NCBI RefSeq assembly: GCF_013426975.1
Contig: NZ_JACCPY010000029.1
Location: forward strand, 1-45,771
From: Sphaerotilus sulfidivorans
GTDB lineage: Bacteria; Pseudomonadota; Gammaproteobacteria; Burkholderiales; Burkholderiaceae_C
Direction: 5' to 3'
DNA length: 45,771 bases
A program made the position numbers and the translations under genes. Below are positions 7,970 to 15,367 of the stretch, piece after piece. Below the pieces are notes generated by a model, which did not search any database, had not been told where the DNA came from, and saw only the letters and a list, made by a program, of their open reading frames with translations. How positions within the stretch are numbered: position 1 is the first letter of the stretch; the number at the start of each line of letters is the position of its first letter.

Positions 7970-9439
7970 ATGAGCATGCCCGCCGCCCTGCCCCGCCCGC
8001 TGCTGGTCCATCAGGCCGACCTGATCGCCACCTTCGACGACACCCGCCGCGAGCTGCGCGGCGCGAGCCTGCTGATCCGCGGCGAGCAGATCGCGGCGAT
8101 CTACGCGGCGGGCGAGGTGCCGGCGCCGATCCTCGACGAGGTGCGCGCCTGTGGCGAGTTGATCGACGCGCGCGGCCATGTCGTCACGCCGGGGCTGGTG
8201 AACACGCACCACCACATGTACCAGAGCCTGACCCGCGCCGTTCCCGCCGCGCAGAACGCCGAGCTGTTCGGCTGGCTGAAGACGCTCTACCCGATCTGGG
8301 CCGGGCTGACGCCGGAGATGGTGCAGGTCTCGACGCAGGTGGCGATGGCCGAGCTGCTGCTGTCGGGCTGCACGACGAGTTCGGACCACCTCTACATCTA
8401 CCCGAACGGCGTCACGCTCGACCACCAGATCGAGGCGGCGCAGCAGGTCGGCATGCGCTTCCACGCCGCGCGGGGCAGCATGAGCGTGGGCGAGTCGGCG
8501 GGCGGCTTGCCGCCGGACCACCTCGTCGAGCGCGAGGAGGCGATCCTGGCCGACACGCAGCGGCTGATCGAGACCTACAACGACAACGGCCGCTACAGCC
8601 GGCTGCGCGTGGTGGCGGCGCCGTGTTCGCCGTTCTCGGTCAGCCGGGAGCTGATGCGCGACTCGGCGGCGCTGGCCCGCAGCCTCGGCGCGCGGCTGCA
8701 CACCCACCTGGCCGAGAACGACCACGACCTCGCCTACAGCCAGTTCAAGTTCGGCATGACACCCACGGAGTACGCCGAGAGCGTCGGCTGGCTGGGCGAG
8801 GACGTGTGGCACGCGCACTGCGTCAAGCTCGACGCGCACGGCCTGGCCCGCTTCGCCGCGACCGGCACGGGGGTCGCGCACTGCCCGTGCAGCAACATGC
8901 GGCTGGCATCAGGGATAGCGCCGGTGCGGCGGATGCTGAACGCGGGCGTGCCGGTCGGCCTCGGCGTGGACGGCAGCGCGAGCAATGACGCGGCGCACCT
9001 GCTGAACGAGGCGCGTCAGGCGCTGCTGCTGGCGCGGGTCGGGCGGGCGATGCAGCCGCCGGAGAGGGACGCGGGCGGCGTGCTGCGCTACGGCTGCGAC
9101 CTCGGGCCGGCGGAGATGACGGCGCGGGATGCGCTGGAAATCGCCACGCGGGGCGGCGCGAAGGTGCTCGGCCGCGATGACATCGGGCACCTGTCGGTGG
9201 GGATGGCGGCCGATCTGGTGCTGTGGTCCACGGGCGGGCTGGCGATGGCCGGCGGCGCGGTGCATGACCCGCTGGCGGCGCTGCTGCTGTGCGCGAGTCC
9301 GTCGGTGGCGTGGAACATCGTCGGGGGGCAGGTGCTGGTGCGTGAAGGCCAGCTCACGACGCTGGATCTGGGGCCGCTGGTGGAGCGGCATGATCGGTTG
9401 GCACGGACGCTGGTAGAGCGCAGCGGCACGCCGGGCTGA
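7970..9439 (+). CDS. 8-oxoguanine deaminase-like amidohydrolase
   Basis: A 489-residue amidohydrolase-superfamily enzyme of the cyclic deaminase branch (8-oxoguanine deaminase, hydroxydechloroatrazine ethylaminohydrolase, guanine deaminase). These hydrolyse an exocyclic amine from a purine or triazine ring. Metal ligands are visible: the HHH cluster after TPGLVNT (residues 80-82), His in HTHLAEN, His in VWHAHCVKLD and Asp in GLGVDGSASND. The stretch from GVTLDHQ to the SCxSSDH-like loop (TTSSDHLYIYPNG) is typical of the 8-oxoguanine deaminase group. The start at 7970 (MSMPAALP) is preferred over 7952 because family members begin near there. It is transcribed divergently from the decarboxylase operon. 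It would feed purine salvage with the Nudix hydrolase and the deaminase further downstream. Exact substrate is inferred. Confidence 0.85.
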   Translation: MSMPAALPRPLLVHQADLIATFDDTRRELRGASLLIRGEQIAAIYAAGEVPAPILDEVRACGELIDARGHVVTPGLVNTHHHMYQSLTRAVPAAQNAELFGWLKTLYPIWAGLTPEMVQVSTQVAMAELLLSGCTTSSDHLYIYPNGVTLDHQIEAAQQVGMRFHAARGSMSVGESAGGLPPDHLVEREEAILADTQRLIETYNDNGRYSRLRVVAAPCSPFSVSRELMRDSAALARSLGARLHTHLAENDHDLAYSQFKFGMTPTEYAESVGWLGEDVWHAHCVKLDAHGLARFAATGTGVAHCPCSNMRLASGIAPVRRMLNAGVPVGLGVDGSASNDAAHLLNEARQALLLARVGRAMQPPERDAGGVLRYGCDLGPAEMTARDALEIATRGGAKVLGRDDIGHLSVGMAADLVLWSTGGLAMAGGAVHDPLAALLLCASPSVAWNIVGGQVLVREGQLTTLDLGPLVERHDRLARTLVERSGTPG

Positions 9440-9451
9440 CCGCCGCCGTCA

Positions 9452-9469
9452 CCCTCGCGAAGGCGAGGG
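9452..9469. repeat. Short palindromic repeat, CCCTCGC stem
   Basis: CCCTCGC-GAAG-GCGAGGG is a perfect 7-base-pair hairpin 12 bases after the amidohydrolase stop codon. Together with the neighbouring hairpin at 9504-9521 it looks like a dispersed intergenic palindromic element of the kind that reads GTCA(C/T)-CC...in many proteobacteria. It may also act as a weak terminator between two convergent genes. Confidence 0.5.
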
Positions 9470-9483
9470 CCCACGCCCCGCCG

Positions 9484-9900
9484 TCACCGCCGCACCTCGT
9501 GGCTGCCCGCTTGCGCGGGCATGACGATGCGTGATGACCCGCCTAGAAAGCGCCCGATGATCTGCACATGACTGGCATAGATCTCGTGAGAGGTCGCCTC
9601 ACGGTAGACGCCCAGTTCGACAATCTCGCTGTCAGGCTCAGGCGTCCCTCGAGCCAGGATGTGGAAGACATGGTGCTGGTGGTGCCGGCTTTCATGTTCG
9701 AACAGGAACGCCGCCGCGCAGGAGTCCAGCCCGGTTTCCTCCTTGAGTTCCCGGATGGCAGCGCAGATGGGCTGTTCGCCGCGCTCAATGCCACCACCGG
9801 GCAGCATGAACAGGTCTGCCCGCATCCGCACCAGCAGAATGCCCTCGCCCGTCTCGACGATCACCGTGGCTCTTGGCCGCTTCTTGTTGATGTGGGACAT
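9484..9900 (-). CDS. Nudix hydrolase
   Basis: A 138-residue Nudix protein. The Nudix box is complete: G-x5-E-x7-REL-x-EE-x-G-L reads GGGIERGEQPICAAIRELKEETGL (residues about 35-58), which binds Mg2+ and cleaves nucleoside-diphosphate-X compounds. The substrate could be an oxidised nucleotide or a dinucleotide; the sequence does not tell. The last 13 residues, VMPAQAGSHEVRR, are encoded by the palindromic repeat element at 9504-9521, so the native C-terminus has probably been replaced or extended by an inserted repeat. The gene lies 21 bases downstream of the uncharacterised gene at 9922-10683 and is probably co-transcribed with it. Confidence 0.9.
   Translation of the reverse strand: MSHINKKRPRATVIVETGEGILLVRMRADLFMLPGGGIERGEQPICAAIRELKEETGLDSCAAAFLFEHESRHHQHHVFHILARGTPEPDSEIVELGVYREATSHEIYASHVQIIGRFLGGSSRIVMPAQAGSHEVRR
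9504..9521. repeat. Short palindromic repeat inside Nudix 3' end
   Basis: TGCCCGC-TTGC-GCGGGCA is a perfect 7-base-pair hairpin flanked by GTCAT on its right side (reading ATGACG). It matches the well-known type of dispersed element whose translation gives (V)MPAQAG. It lies within the reading frame of the Nudix gene and supplies its last residues. Confidence 0.6.
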
Positions 9901-9921
9901 CTGGTTCTCCCGCTCGACGGT

Positions 9922-10683
9922 TCATCCCACCCGACACGGAGGGCTGTCATCCTGCTCGGTCGCGCCCAGCATCAGGAACTGTCCTGTCCACATCGCCTCC
10001 GTCGCATGGATCCGCCGAGAATTGCCCTGGTTCCAGGTCAATTCACGCCAGTCCTCGATCACATCCTCGACGAAGACCGGGGTGTAGTCGGGCAGGTCCT
10101 TCGGGATCAGATAGGCCGCCAGCGGAAACGGCTGGTCGGCACGGACAAAGAACCAGTCCTTGACCAGCACCCACGGATCGTCGTCCGCGGCCAGAGGATG
10201 GTCGAGCGGATGGAAATCGCGCCGGTCACCGCTCCACCAGATCTCGCCGGTGTCCTGATGCTGATAGACGATGTACTTGAACTCGCCTTCTTCCGGCGCG
10301 GGCGCAGCGTCGCGCAGCAGCGGCCGGAAACCCTGGCGACTGGCAGCCTGCATCATCTGTAGATTGCGCGCCGTGCGGATGACGGGCAGACCACGCGCAT
10401 TGCCTTCGCGCTGCTCGCGGTGATGCAGGAAGACGATGTGGCGGGCCCGCCCGGTGGAGAAGACGCAGGCATGCGGATCATCCAGGAACAGCGCCTTGGC
10501 CAGAACATCGCTCATCCTGTCGAGATCGAAGATTCGGCGCTTGCACTGGCGGCAATGCCGGTCGGTCGAATCCGGATAGATCGCCTCGAGCTGATCGGGC
10601 GTCAACGCCATCGGACAGTGCACGGTGTGCAGGAAAGTGCCGTCATCGGCATACAGGGCACTGGTGGTGACGTCGTAGATCAT
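9922..10683 (-). CDS. Uncharacterised protein with a cysteine cluster
   Basis: A 253-residue protein I cannot assign. The N-terminal part has VHCP, then RHCRQCKRRIFDLDRMSD, then HACVF. This spacing (C, C-x2-C, a hydrophobic-D-L turn, then C) resembles a small zinc- or iron-binding module seen in various uncharacterised proteobacterial proteins. The C-terminal half is rich in Trp, Asp and Pro (EIWWSGDRRDFHP, TPVFVEDVIEDWRELTW) and should be a soluble globular domain. No signal peptide or membrane segment is seen. The frame is open much further upstream, but ATG at 10683 is the first sensible start, since the residues before it look like antisense shadow. It is probably an operon with the Nudix gene. 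Confidence 0.7.
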   Translation of the reverse strand: MIYDVTTSALYADDGTFLHTVHCPMALTPDQLEAIYPDSTDRHCRQCKRRIFDLDRMSDVLAKALFLDDPHACVFSTGRARHIVFLHHREQREGNARGLPVIRTARNLQMMQAASRQGFRPLLRDAAPAPEEGEFKYIVYQHQDTGEIWWSGDRRDFHPLDHPLAADDDPWVLVKDWFFVRADQPFPLAAYLIPKDLPDYTPVFVEDVIEDWRELTWNQGNSRRIHATEAMWTGQFLMLGATEQDDSPPCRVG

Positions 10684-10817
10684 GGCGGACGGTGCGGCAT
10701 GGCGGACAGGGGCACCAGAATAAGCGCCTGAAAAGCAAAAATTCTCCAGTGGCCGCAGCAGCGCATGACGCGCGTCACGGGTGAGCCGCGCCTGCACGCC
10801 ACGATCAGCCCCGAATG

Positions 10818-10943
10818 TCACAGCGAGCTGGTCTCGATGCTGTCGGCCGTGTTCTCCAGCAGGCGCAGCACGCCGGTGCGCACCAGCTGGGTGGCCCAGA
10901 TCAGCAGCGCGATCGCGGCGAACAGGTTCAGCAGATGCAGCAT
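10818..10943 (-). pseudogene. N-terminal stub of Na+/phosphate cotransporter-like protein
   Basis: The translated 41 residues start MLHLLNLFAAIALLIWATQL and continue VRTGVLRLL. This is the typical first transmembrane helix and re-entrant start of Na/Pi-cotransporter (PF02690) proteins, which begin ML-x-LLNLL-x-A-x-ALLVWGTH-x-VRTG-x-LR. It then ends with ENTADSIETSSL and TGA instead of the remaining roughly 500 residues. A GGGGGG purine run lies just upstream of the ATG. Most likely it is a deletion remnant. A functional one-helix small membrane protein is possible. Confidence 0.5.
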
Positions 10944-11025
10944 GATCCCCCCTTCGGAGCCAGCCCGGCCACCGCGCCCGATTTTCCAGTCCTCGGGAAT
11001 GCGCCGATGGCGTGCACATGCACCA

Positions 11026-11037
11026 ACTGTATACAGT
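11026..11037. promoter_or_regulatory. Candidate GntR/FCD operator upstream of the regulator
   Basis: ACTGTATACAGT is a perfect 12-base palindrome 133 bases upstream of the GntR start. AACTGT at 11025-11030 is mirrored again by ACAGTT at 11045-11050. The core TGTATACA recurs at 12037-12044 before the ABC transporter. FCD-family GntR regulators commonly bind TNGTATACNA-like sites, so this is the likely autoregulatory operator. Binding is inferred. Confidence 0.6.
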
Positions 11038-11170
11038 CGAATGCACAGTTTTCGGGAGTTCCTGAAAACCGGGTCGTGAAGTGCTGCGACAGACTGGCCT
11101 CCGTATTGCGTATGTCACCGGCATGTTCCGGTGGATCTTTCGGAACCGATTTTTTCATCATGAGTCGTTC

Positions 11171-11923
11171 ATGAGTCGTGCCAGCTCCCTGATGCCCAAG
11201 GCCCTGCAGGCCGATGCCAGCCCTCCGGCCGAGGGCGACAGCGCCGACCCCGGCGCCACCATGACCCGGCGCATCGCCGAGGCGATCACCGCGGCGATCG
11301 TCGAGCGCCGGCTGATGCCCGGCACCAAGCTGGCCGAGCAGCCGATCGCCGACATCTTCAAAGTCTCGCGCACCATCGTGCGCCAGGCGCTGATGCAGCT
11401 CAGCCGCGACCGGCTGATCACGCTGGAGCCCGCACGCGGCGCCTTCGTCTCCCGCCCGAGCGTCGAGGAGGCGCGCCAGGTCTTCGGCGTGCGCCTGATG
11501 CTCGAGACGGCGATGGTGCGCCAGCTCGCCCGCGACATCACGCCGGAACAGGTCGAGGAACTGCGCGCACATCTGCGCGCGGAGGCCTCGGCGGTGCAGC
11601 GCACCGACGTGCCCGGGCGCACCCGGCTGCTGGCGGACTTCCACATCATCCTGGCGCGCCAGCTCGGCAACGAGGTGCTCGCGCAGCTGCTGGCCGACCT
11701 GCTGTCGCGCTCATCGCTGATCTCGCTGATGTACCAGTCCTCGCATTCGGCAGAGCACTCGCAGGCCGGCCATGTGCAGATCGTCGACGCACTGGCCCGC
11801 GGCGATGCCGACGAGGCGGTGCGGCTGATGGAGGCGCACATCGCCGAGGTCGAGAGCAATCTGCGCCTGCACCCGCGCATCGACGATCTCGCCACGGCGC
11901 TGGCCTCGGCCGCCAGCCCCTGA
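11171..11923 (+). CDS. GntR-family (FCD) transcriptional regulator
   Basis: A 250-residue regulator. The N-terminal winged helix-turn-helix (about residues 30-100) contains the GntR signature from IVERRLMPGTKLAEQPIA to SRTIVRQALMQL and the wing RGAFVSRPS. The C-terminal FCD domain (about 108-235) keeps the metal/effector ligands: an Asp-x-His pair in LLADFHIILARQLGN, His in QAGHVQIVDAL and His in LMEAHIAEVE. FCD ligands are usually small carboxylates or metabolites of the pathway controlled. The start at 11171 (MSRASSLMPK) is preferred; an upstream in-frame ATG at 11081 adds an atypical Phe/Arg-rich leader. It sits directly upstream of, and codirectional with, the ABC transporter operon and probably represses it. 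The substrate is unknown but likely a nucleobase-like compound. Confidence 0.9.
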   Translation: MSRASSLMPKALQADASPPAEGDSADPGATMTRRIAEAITAAIVERRLMPGTKLAEQPIADIFKVSRTIVRQALMQLSRDRLITLEPARGAFVSRPSVEEARQVFGVRLMLETAMVRQLARDITPEQVEELRAHLRAEASAVQRTDVPGRTRLLADFHIILARQLGNEVLAQLLADLLSRSSLISLMYQSSHSAEHSQAGHVQIVDALARGDADEAVRLMEAHIAEVESNLRLHPRIDDLATALASAASP

Positions 11924-12034
11924 ATCCCGGATCGACGCGCCCACCGGCTCGCGGGGCCGTCAGCGGCAGGCCCGGACCGGACCCGCGCGGTTCATCCGGG
12001 TGTGCATGGATATTGCAAGCCAGGTTCCCCGCAA

Positions 12035-12046
12035 ACTGTATACACC
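12035..12046. promoter_or_regulatory. Candidate GntR operator at the ABC transporter start
   Basis: ACTGTATACACC keeps the TGTATACA core of the palindrome at 11026-11037 and 11 of its first bases including the preceding AA. It ends 9 bases before the substrate-binding protein ATG, so a bound regulator would block transcription or the ribosome-binding region. The co-occurrence of the same rare AT-rich octamer before both genes in GC-rich DNA is the evidence. Confidence 0.6.
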
Positions 12047-12055
12047 TCGGAGCCC

Positions 12056-13111
12056 ATGACGATGTCCGTTCTCTCGCCGATCCGACGCACCGCGATGGTG
12101 CTTGCCGCCGCCTCGACGCTGGGCCTGCTCGCCAGTCCGGCACACAGCCAGGAGACCCCGGTCAAGTTCCAGCTCGACTGGCGCTTCGAGGGACCGGCCG
12201 CGCTGTTCCTCGCGCCGGTGGCCAAGGGCCACTTCAAGGCCGAGAAGCTCGATGTGACGATCGATGCCGGCAATGGCTCGGGCGGCACCGTCACCCGCGT
12301 GGCCTCGGGCACCTACGACATGGGCTTCGCCGACCTGGCCGCGCTGATGGAGTTCCACGCCAACAACCCGACAGCGCCGAACAAGCCGGTCGCGGTGATG
12401 ATGGTCTACAACAACACGCCGGCGGCGGTGCTGGCGCTGAAGAAGTCGGGCATCAAGACGCCGGCCGACCTGAGCGGCAAGAAGCTGGGCGCGCCGGTCT
12501 TCGACGCGGGCCGCAAGGCCTGGCCGATCTTCGCCAAGGCCAACGGCATCAGCAGCGTGGCCTGGACCGCGATGGACCCGCCGCTGCGCGAGACCATGCT
12601 GGTGCGCGGCGACATCGACGCGATCACCGGCTTCTCGTTCACCTCGCTGCTGAACCTGGAGGCGCGCGGCGTCAAGACCGAGGATGTGGTCGTGCTGCCC
12701 TATCCCGCGCACGGCGTGAAGCTCTACGGCAACGCGATCATCGTCGGCGAGGCCTTCCTGAAGAAGAACCCGGAGGCGGTGAAGGCCTTCCTGCGCGGCT
12801 TCACCAAGGGCGTGAAGGACGTGATCGCGGATCCGAAGGCCGGCGTGGCGCTGGTCAAGGCGCGCGACGGCATCATCAACGCCGACCTGGAGCTGCGCCG
12901 GCTGAAGCTGGCGCTCGACGCCTCGGTGCTGACGCCGGATGCCCGGGCCGAGGGCTTCGGCGCGGTCAGCGGCCCGCGCCTGAGCCTGATGGCCAGCCAG
13001 GTGGCCGACGCCTTCGCCACCAAGGAGCGCATCAACCCGGACGCGGTCTGGAACGGCAGCTTCCTGCCCTCGGCCACCGACCGCAACATCTTCGCCACCG
13101 CGAAGAAATGA
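12056..13111 (+). CDS. ABC transporter substrate-binding protein, NMT1/THI5-like
   Basis: A 351-residue periplasmic binding protein of the SsuA/THI5/NMT1 class. A signal peptide occupies about residues 1-30, with hydrophobic core TAMVLAAASTLGLLASPAHS and cleavage near AHS-QE. The mature part shows the family marks VKFQLDWRFEGPAALF, AKGHFKAEKLDVTI, the GYxMGFAD-like turn TYDMGFADLAAL and LSGKKLGAPVFDAG. Relatives bind hydroxymethylpyrimidine, formylaminopyrimidine, sulfonates, nitrate-like or purine-like compounds. The neighbours, a deaminase and an oxygenase, favour a nitrogenous heterocycle; this is inference. Start ATG at 12056 follows the operator. The ATPase follows after 27 bases. Confidence 0.9.
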   Translation: MTMSVLSPIRRTAMVLAAASTLGLLASPAHSQETPVKFQLDWRFEGPAALFLAPVAKGHFKAEKLDVTIDAGNGSGGTVTRVASGTYDMGFADLAALMEFHANNPTAPNKPVAVMMVYNNTPAAVLALKKSGIKTPADLSGKKLGAPVFDAGRKAWPIFAKANGISSVAWTAMDPPLRETMLVRGDIDAITGFSFTSLLNLEARGVKTEDVVVLPYPAHGVKLYGNAIIVGEAFLKKNPEAVKAFLRGFTKGVKDVIADPKAGVALVKARDGIINADLELRRLKLALDASVLTPDARAEGFGAVSGPRLSLMASQVADAFATKERINPDAVWNGSFLPSATDRNIFATAKK

Positions 13112-13138
13112 CCGCAATGACCGCACAGGACTGATGCG

Positions 13139-13969
13139 ATGACCGCCTTCGTCGATTTCAAGGATGTCTGGCTGGCCTACAACGACGAGCTGCTGGCCCA
13201 GCAGCAGTTCGCCGTCGAGGACATCAACCTGCAGGTCGGCGAGGGCGAGTTCATCGCCATCGTCGGGCCCTCGGGCTGCGGCAAGTCCACCTTCATGAAG
13301 CTGGCCACCGGCCTGAAGCGCCCGAGCCGCGGCACCGTCACCATCGGCGGCCAGGAGGTCACCGGACCGCTGAAGATCACCGGCATGGCCTTCCAGGCGC
13401 CGAGCCTGCTGCCCTGGCGCACCACGATCGACAATGTGCTGCTGCCGCTGGAGATCGTCGAGCCCTACCGCTCGAGCTTCAAGCAGAAGCGGGCCGAGTA
13501 CCGCGAGAAGGCGCGCCGGCTGCTGGCCAGCGTCGGTCTGGCCGGCTATGAGGACAAGTTCCCGTGGCAGCTCTCGGGCGGCATGCAGCAGCGCGCCAGC
13601 ATCTGCCGCGCGCTGATCCACGAGCCGAAGATGCTGCTGCTCGACGAGCCCTTCGGCGCGCTCGACGCCTTCACCCGCGAGGAACTCTGGTGCGCGCTGC
13701 GCGACCTGCAGGCCGCGCAGAAGTTCAACGTCATCCTGGTCACGCACGACCTGCGCGAGAGCGTGTTCCTGGCCGACACGGTCTACGTGATGAGCAGGAG
13801 CCCGGGGCGCTTCGTCGTCAGGCGCGAGATCGACCTGCCGCGCCCGCGCGACCTGGAGATCACCTACACGCCAGAGTTCACCGCCATCGTGCATGAGCTG
13901 CGCGGCCACATCGGCGCGATGCGCAAGCCCGTCGCCGGCCTCGCCCCCGCCTCGGAGATCGCCCAATGA
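13139..13969 (+). CDS. ABC transporter ATP-binding protein (SsuB/TauB type)
   Basis: A 276-residue nucleotide-binding subunit. Walker A is GPSGCGKST (about residue 43), the Q-loop is FQAPSLLPWR, the signature is LSGGMQQRASICRAL, Walker B is MLLLDEPFGALD, and the H-loop is LVTHDLRESVFLAD. All are intact. It belongs to the nitrate/sulfonate/bicarbonate importer group. Its TGA overlaps the permease ATG in ATGA at 13966-13969, showing translational coupling. It energises import of whatever the neighbouring binding protein delivers. Confidence 0.95.
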   Translation: MTAFVDFKDVWLAYNDELLAQQQFAVEDINLQVGEGEFIAIVGPSGCGKSTFMKLATGLKRPSRGTVTIGGQEVTGPLKITGMAFQAPSLLPWRTTIDNVLLPLEIVEPYRSSFKQKRAEYREKARRLLASVGLAGYEDKFPWQLSGGMQQRASICRALIHEPKMLLLDEPFGALDAFTREELWCALRDLQAAQKFNVILVTHDLRESVFLADTVYVMSRSPGRFVVRREIDLPRPRDLEITYTPEFTAIVHELRGHIGAMRKPVAGLAPASEIAQ

Positions 13970-14733
13970 ACGCCCGCCAGATGGAACGCTGGTCGCCCTG
14001 GATCCTGCTGGTCGCGGTGCTGCTGCTGTGGCAGGCGCTGTGCTCGGCCTTCGGCATCTCGGAATTCATCTTCCCGAGCCCGGCGGCGATCGGCGCGGCG
14101 CTGGCCGAGCATGCCGCCACCATCGCCGGCCACGCCTGGCGCACCTTCTGGGTGACGATGGCCGGCTTCGGCCTGTCGATCGTGGTGGGCGTGCTGCTGG
14201 GCTTCCTGATCGGCAGCTCGCGCGCGGCCTACGCCGCGGTCTATCCGCTGATGACCGCCTTCAACGCGCTGCCCAAGGCCGCCTTCGTGCCGATCCTGGT
14301 GGTGTGGTTCGGCATCGGCATCGGCCCGGCCATCCTGACCGCCTTCCTGATCAGCTTCTTCCCGATCATGGTCAACATCGCCACCGGCCTGGCCACGCTC
14401 GAGCCCGAGCTGGAGGATGTGCTGCGGGTGCTGGGCGCGCGGCGCTGGGATGTGCTGGTCAAGGTCGGGCTGCCGCGCTCGCTGCCCTACTTCTACGGCT
14501 CGCTGAAGGTGGCGATCACGCTGGCCTTCGTCGGCACCACGGTGTCGGAGATGACCGCGGCCAACGAGGGCATCGGCTACCTGCTGATCTCGGCCGGCAG
14601 CTCGATGCAGATGGGGCTGGCGTTTGCCGGGCTGGTGGTGGTCGGCGCGATGGCGATGGTGATGTACGAGCTGTTCTCGGTGGTGGAGAAGCGCACGACC
14701 GGCTGGGCGCATCGCGGCTCGAACGCGCACTGA
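13966..14733 (+). CDS. ABC transporter permease (SsuC/TauC type)
   Basis: A 255-residue inner-membrane permease with about six transmembrane helices, starting with SPWILLVAVLLLWQALCS. The cytoplasmic EAA loop that docks on the ATPase is present at about residues 145-175, reading LEDVLRVLGARRWDVLVKVG with LPRSLPYF following. It completes the importer with the two upstream genes. The deaminase gene follows 16 bases later, so the catabolic enzymes are probably co-transcribed. Confidence 0.93.
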   Translation: MNARQMERWSPWILLVAVLLLWQALCSAFGISEFIFPSPAAIGAALAEHAATIAGHAWRTFWVTMAGFGLSIVVGVLLGFLIGSSRAAYAAVYPLMTAFNALPKAAFVPILVVWFGIGIGPAILTAFLISFFPIMVNIATGLATLEPELEDVLRVLGARRWDVLVKVGLPRSLPYFYGSLKVAITLAFVGTTVSEMTAANEGIGYLLISAGSSMQMGLAFAGLVVVGAMAMVMYELFSVVEKRTTGWAHRGSNAH

Positions 14734-14749
14734 AACGTGAAAAAGGCGC

Positions 14750-15262
14750 ATGATCGTGCCCATGCATGCCTTCACCACGCCCGACCCGACGATGGAGCAG
14801 ATGCTGCTGCACCTGCGCCAGGCCAGCGACATCGCACGCGCCGCGATGGAGCAGGGCCATCACCCCTTCGGCGCGCTGCTGGTCGGCCCGGACCATGAGA
14901 CGGTGCTGCTGATCCAGGGCAATGTCGACAGCGTCAACCATGCCGAGGCGGTGCTCGCGCGCCAGGCCGCGGCCAAGTTCGACGCCGAGCTGCTGTGGAA
15001 CTGCACGCTCTACACCACCGTCGAGCCCTGCTGCATGTGCTCGGGCACCCAGTACTGGGCCGGCATCGGGCGGCTGGTCTACGGCATGAGCGAGACGCGG
15101 CTGCGCGCCACCACCGGCCGCCATCCCGAGAACCCGACGCTGGACGTGCCCTGCCGCGAGGTGTTCTCGCGCGGCCAGAAGCCGATCCGCGTCTGGGGGC
15201 CGATTCCCGCGATCGAGGACGAACTCGCTGCAGTGCACGCGCGCTTCTGGCTCGGCCGCTGA
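14750..15262 (+). CDS. Nucleoside/nucleobase deaminase (CDA superfamily)
   Basis: A 170-residue zinc-dependent deaminase. The HAE motif (NHAEAVLA, His64 and catalytic Glu66) and PC-x2-C motif (VEPCCMCSGT, Cys94 and Cys97) supply the zinc site. The layout resembles guanine deaminase (GuaD type), TadA and cytosine deaminases. HPFGALLVG near residue 38 is typical of this group. It starts at ATG 14750, with 14762 (MHAFTT) as an alternative. Its position between an importer and an oxygenase indicates a catabolic role on an imported aminated heterocycle rather than tRNA editing. The true substrate is unknown. Confidence 0.88.
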   Translation: MIVPMHAFTTPDPTMEQMLLHLRQASDIARAAMEQGHHPFGALLVGPDHETVLLIQGNVDSVNHAEAVLARQAAAKFDAELLWNCTLYTTVEPCCMCSGTQYWAGIGRLVYGMSETRLRATTGRHPENPTLDVPCREVFSRGQKPIRVWGPIPAIEDELAAVHARFWLGR

Positions 15263-15367
15263 GCGGTCCGCCCGCCCGCGATCGGTGCATCGCGCGCGCA
15301 AGCGGCTGGCATGGCTCGTGCGATTCTTCGTGACGAATATCTCATTTTTCGCCATCAGGAGCGCCCC

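Noticed and set aside
11960-13966. A 668-residue minus-strand open frame over the ABC transporter
   Set aside because: It is shadow of the binding protein and ATPase; composition is the usual antisense His/Gln/Arg/Asp pattern.
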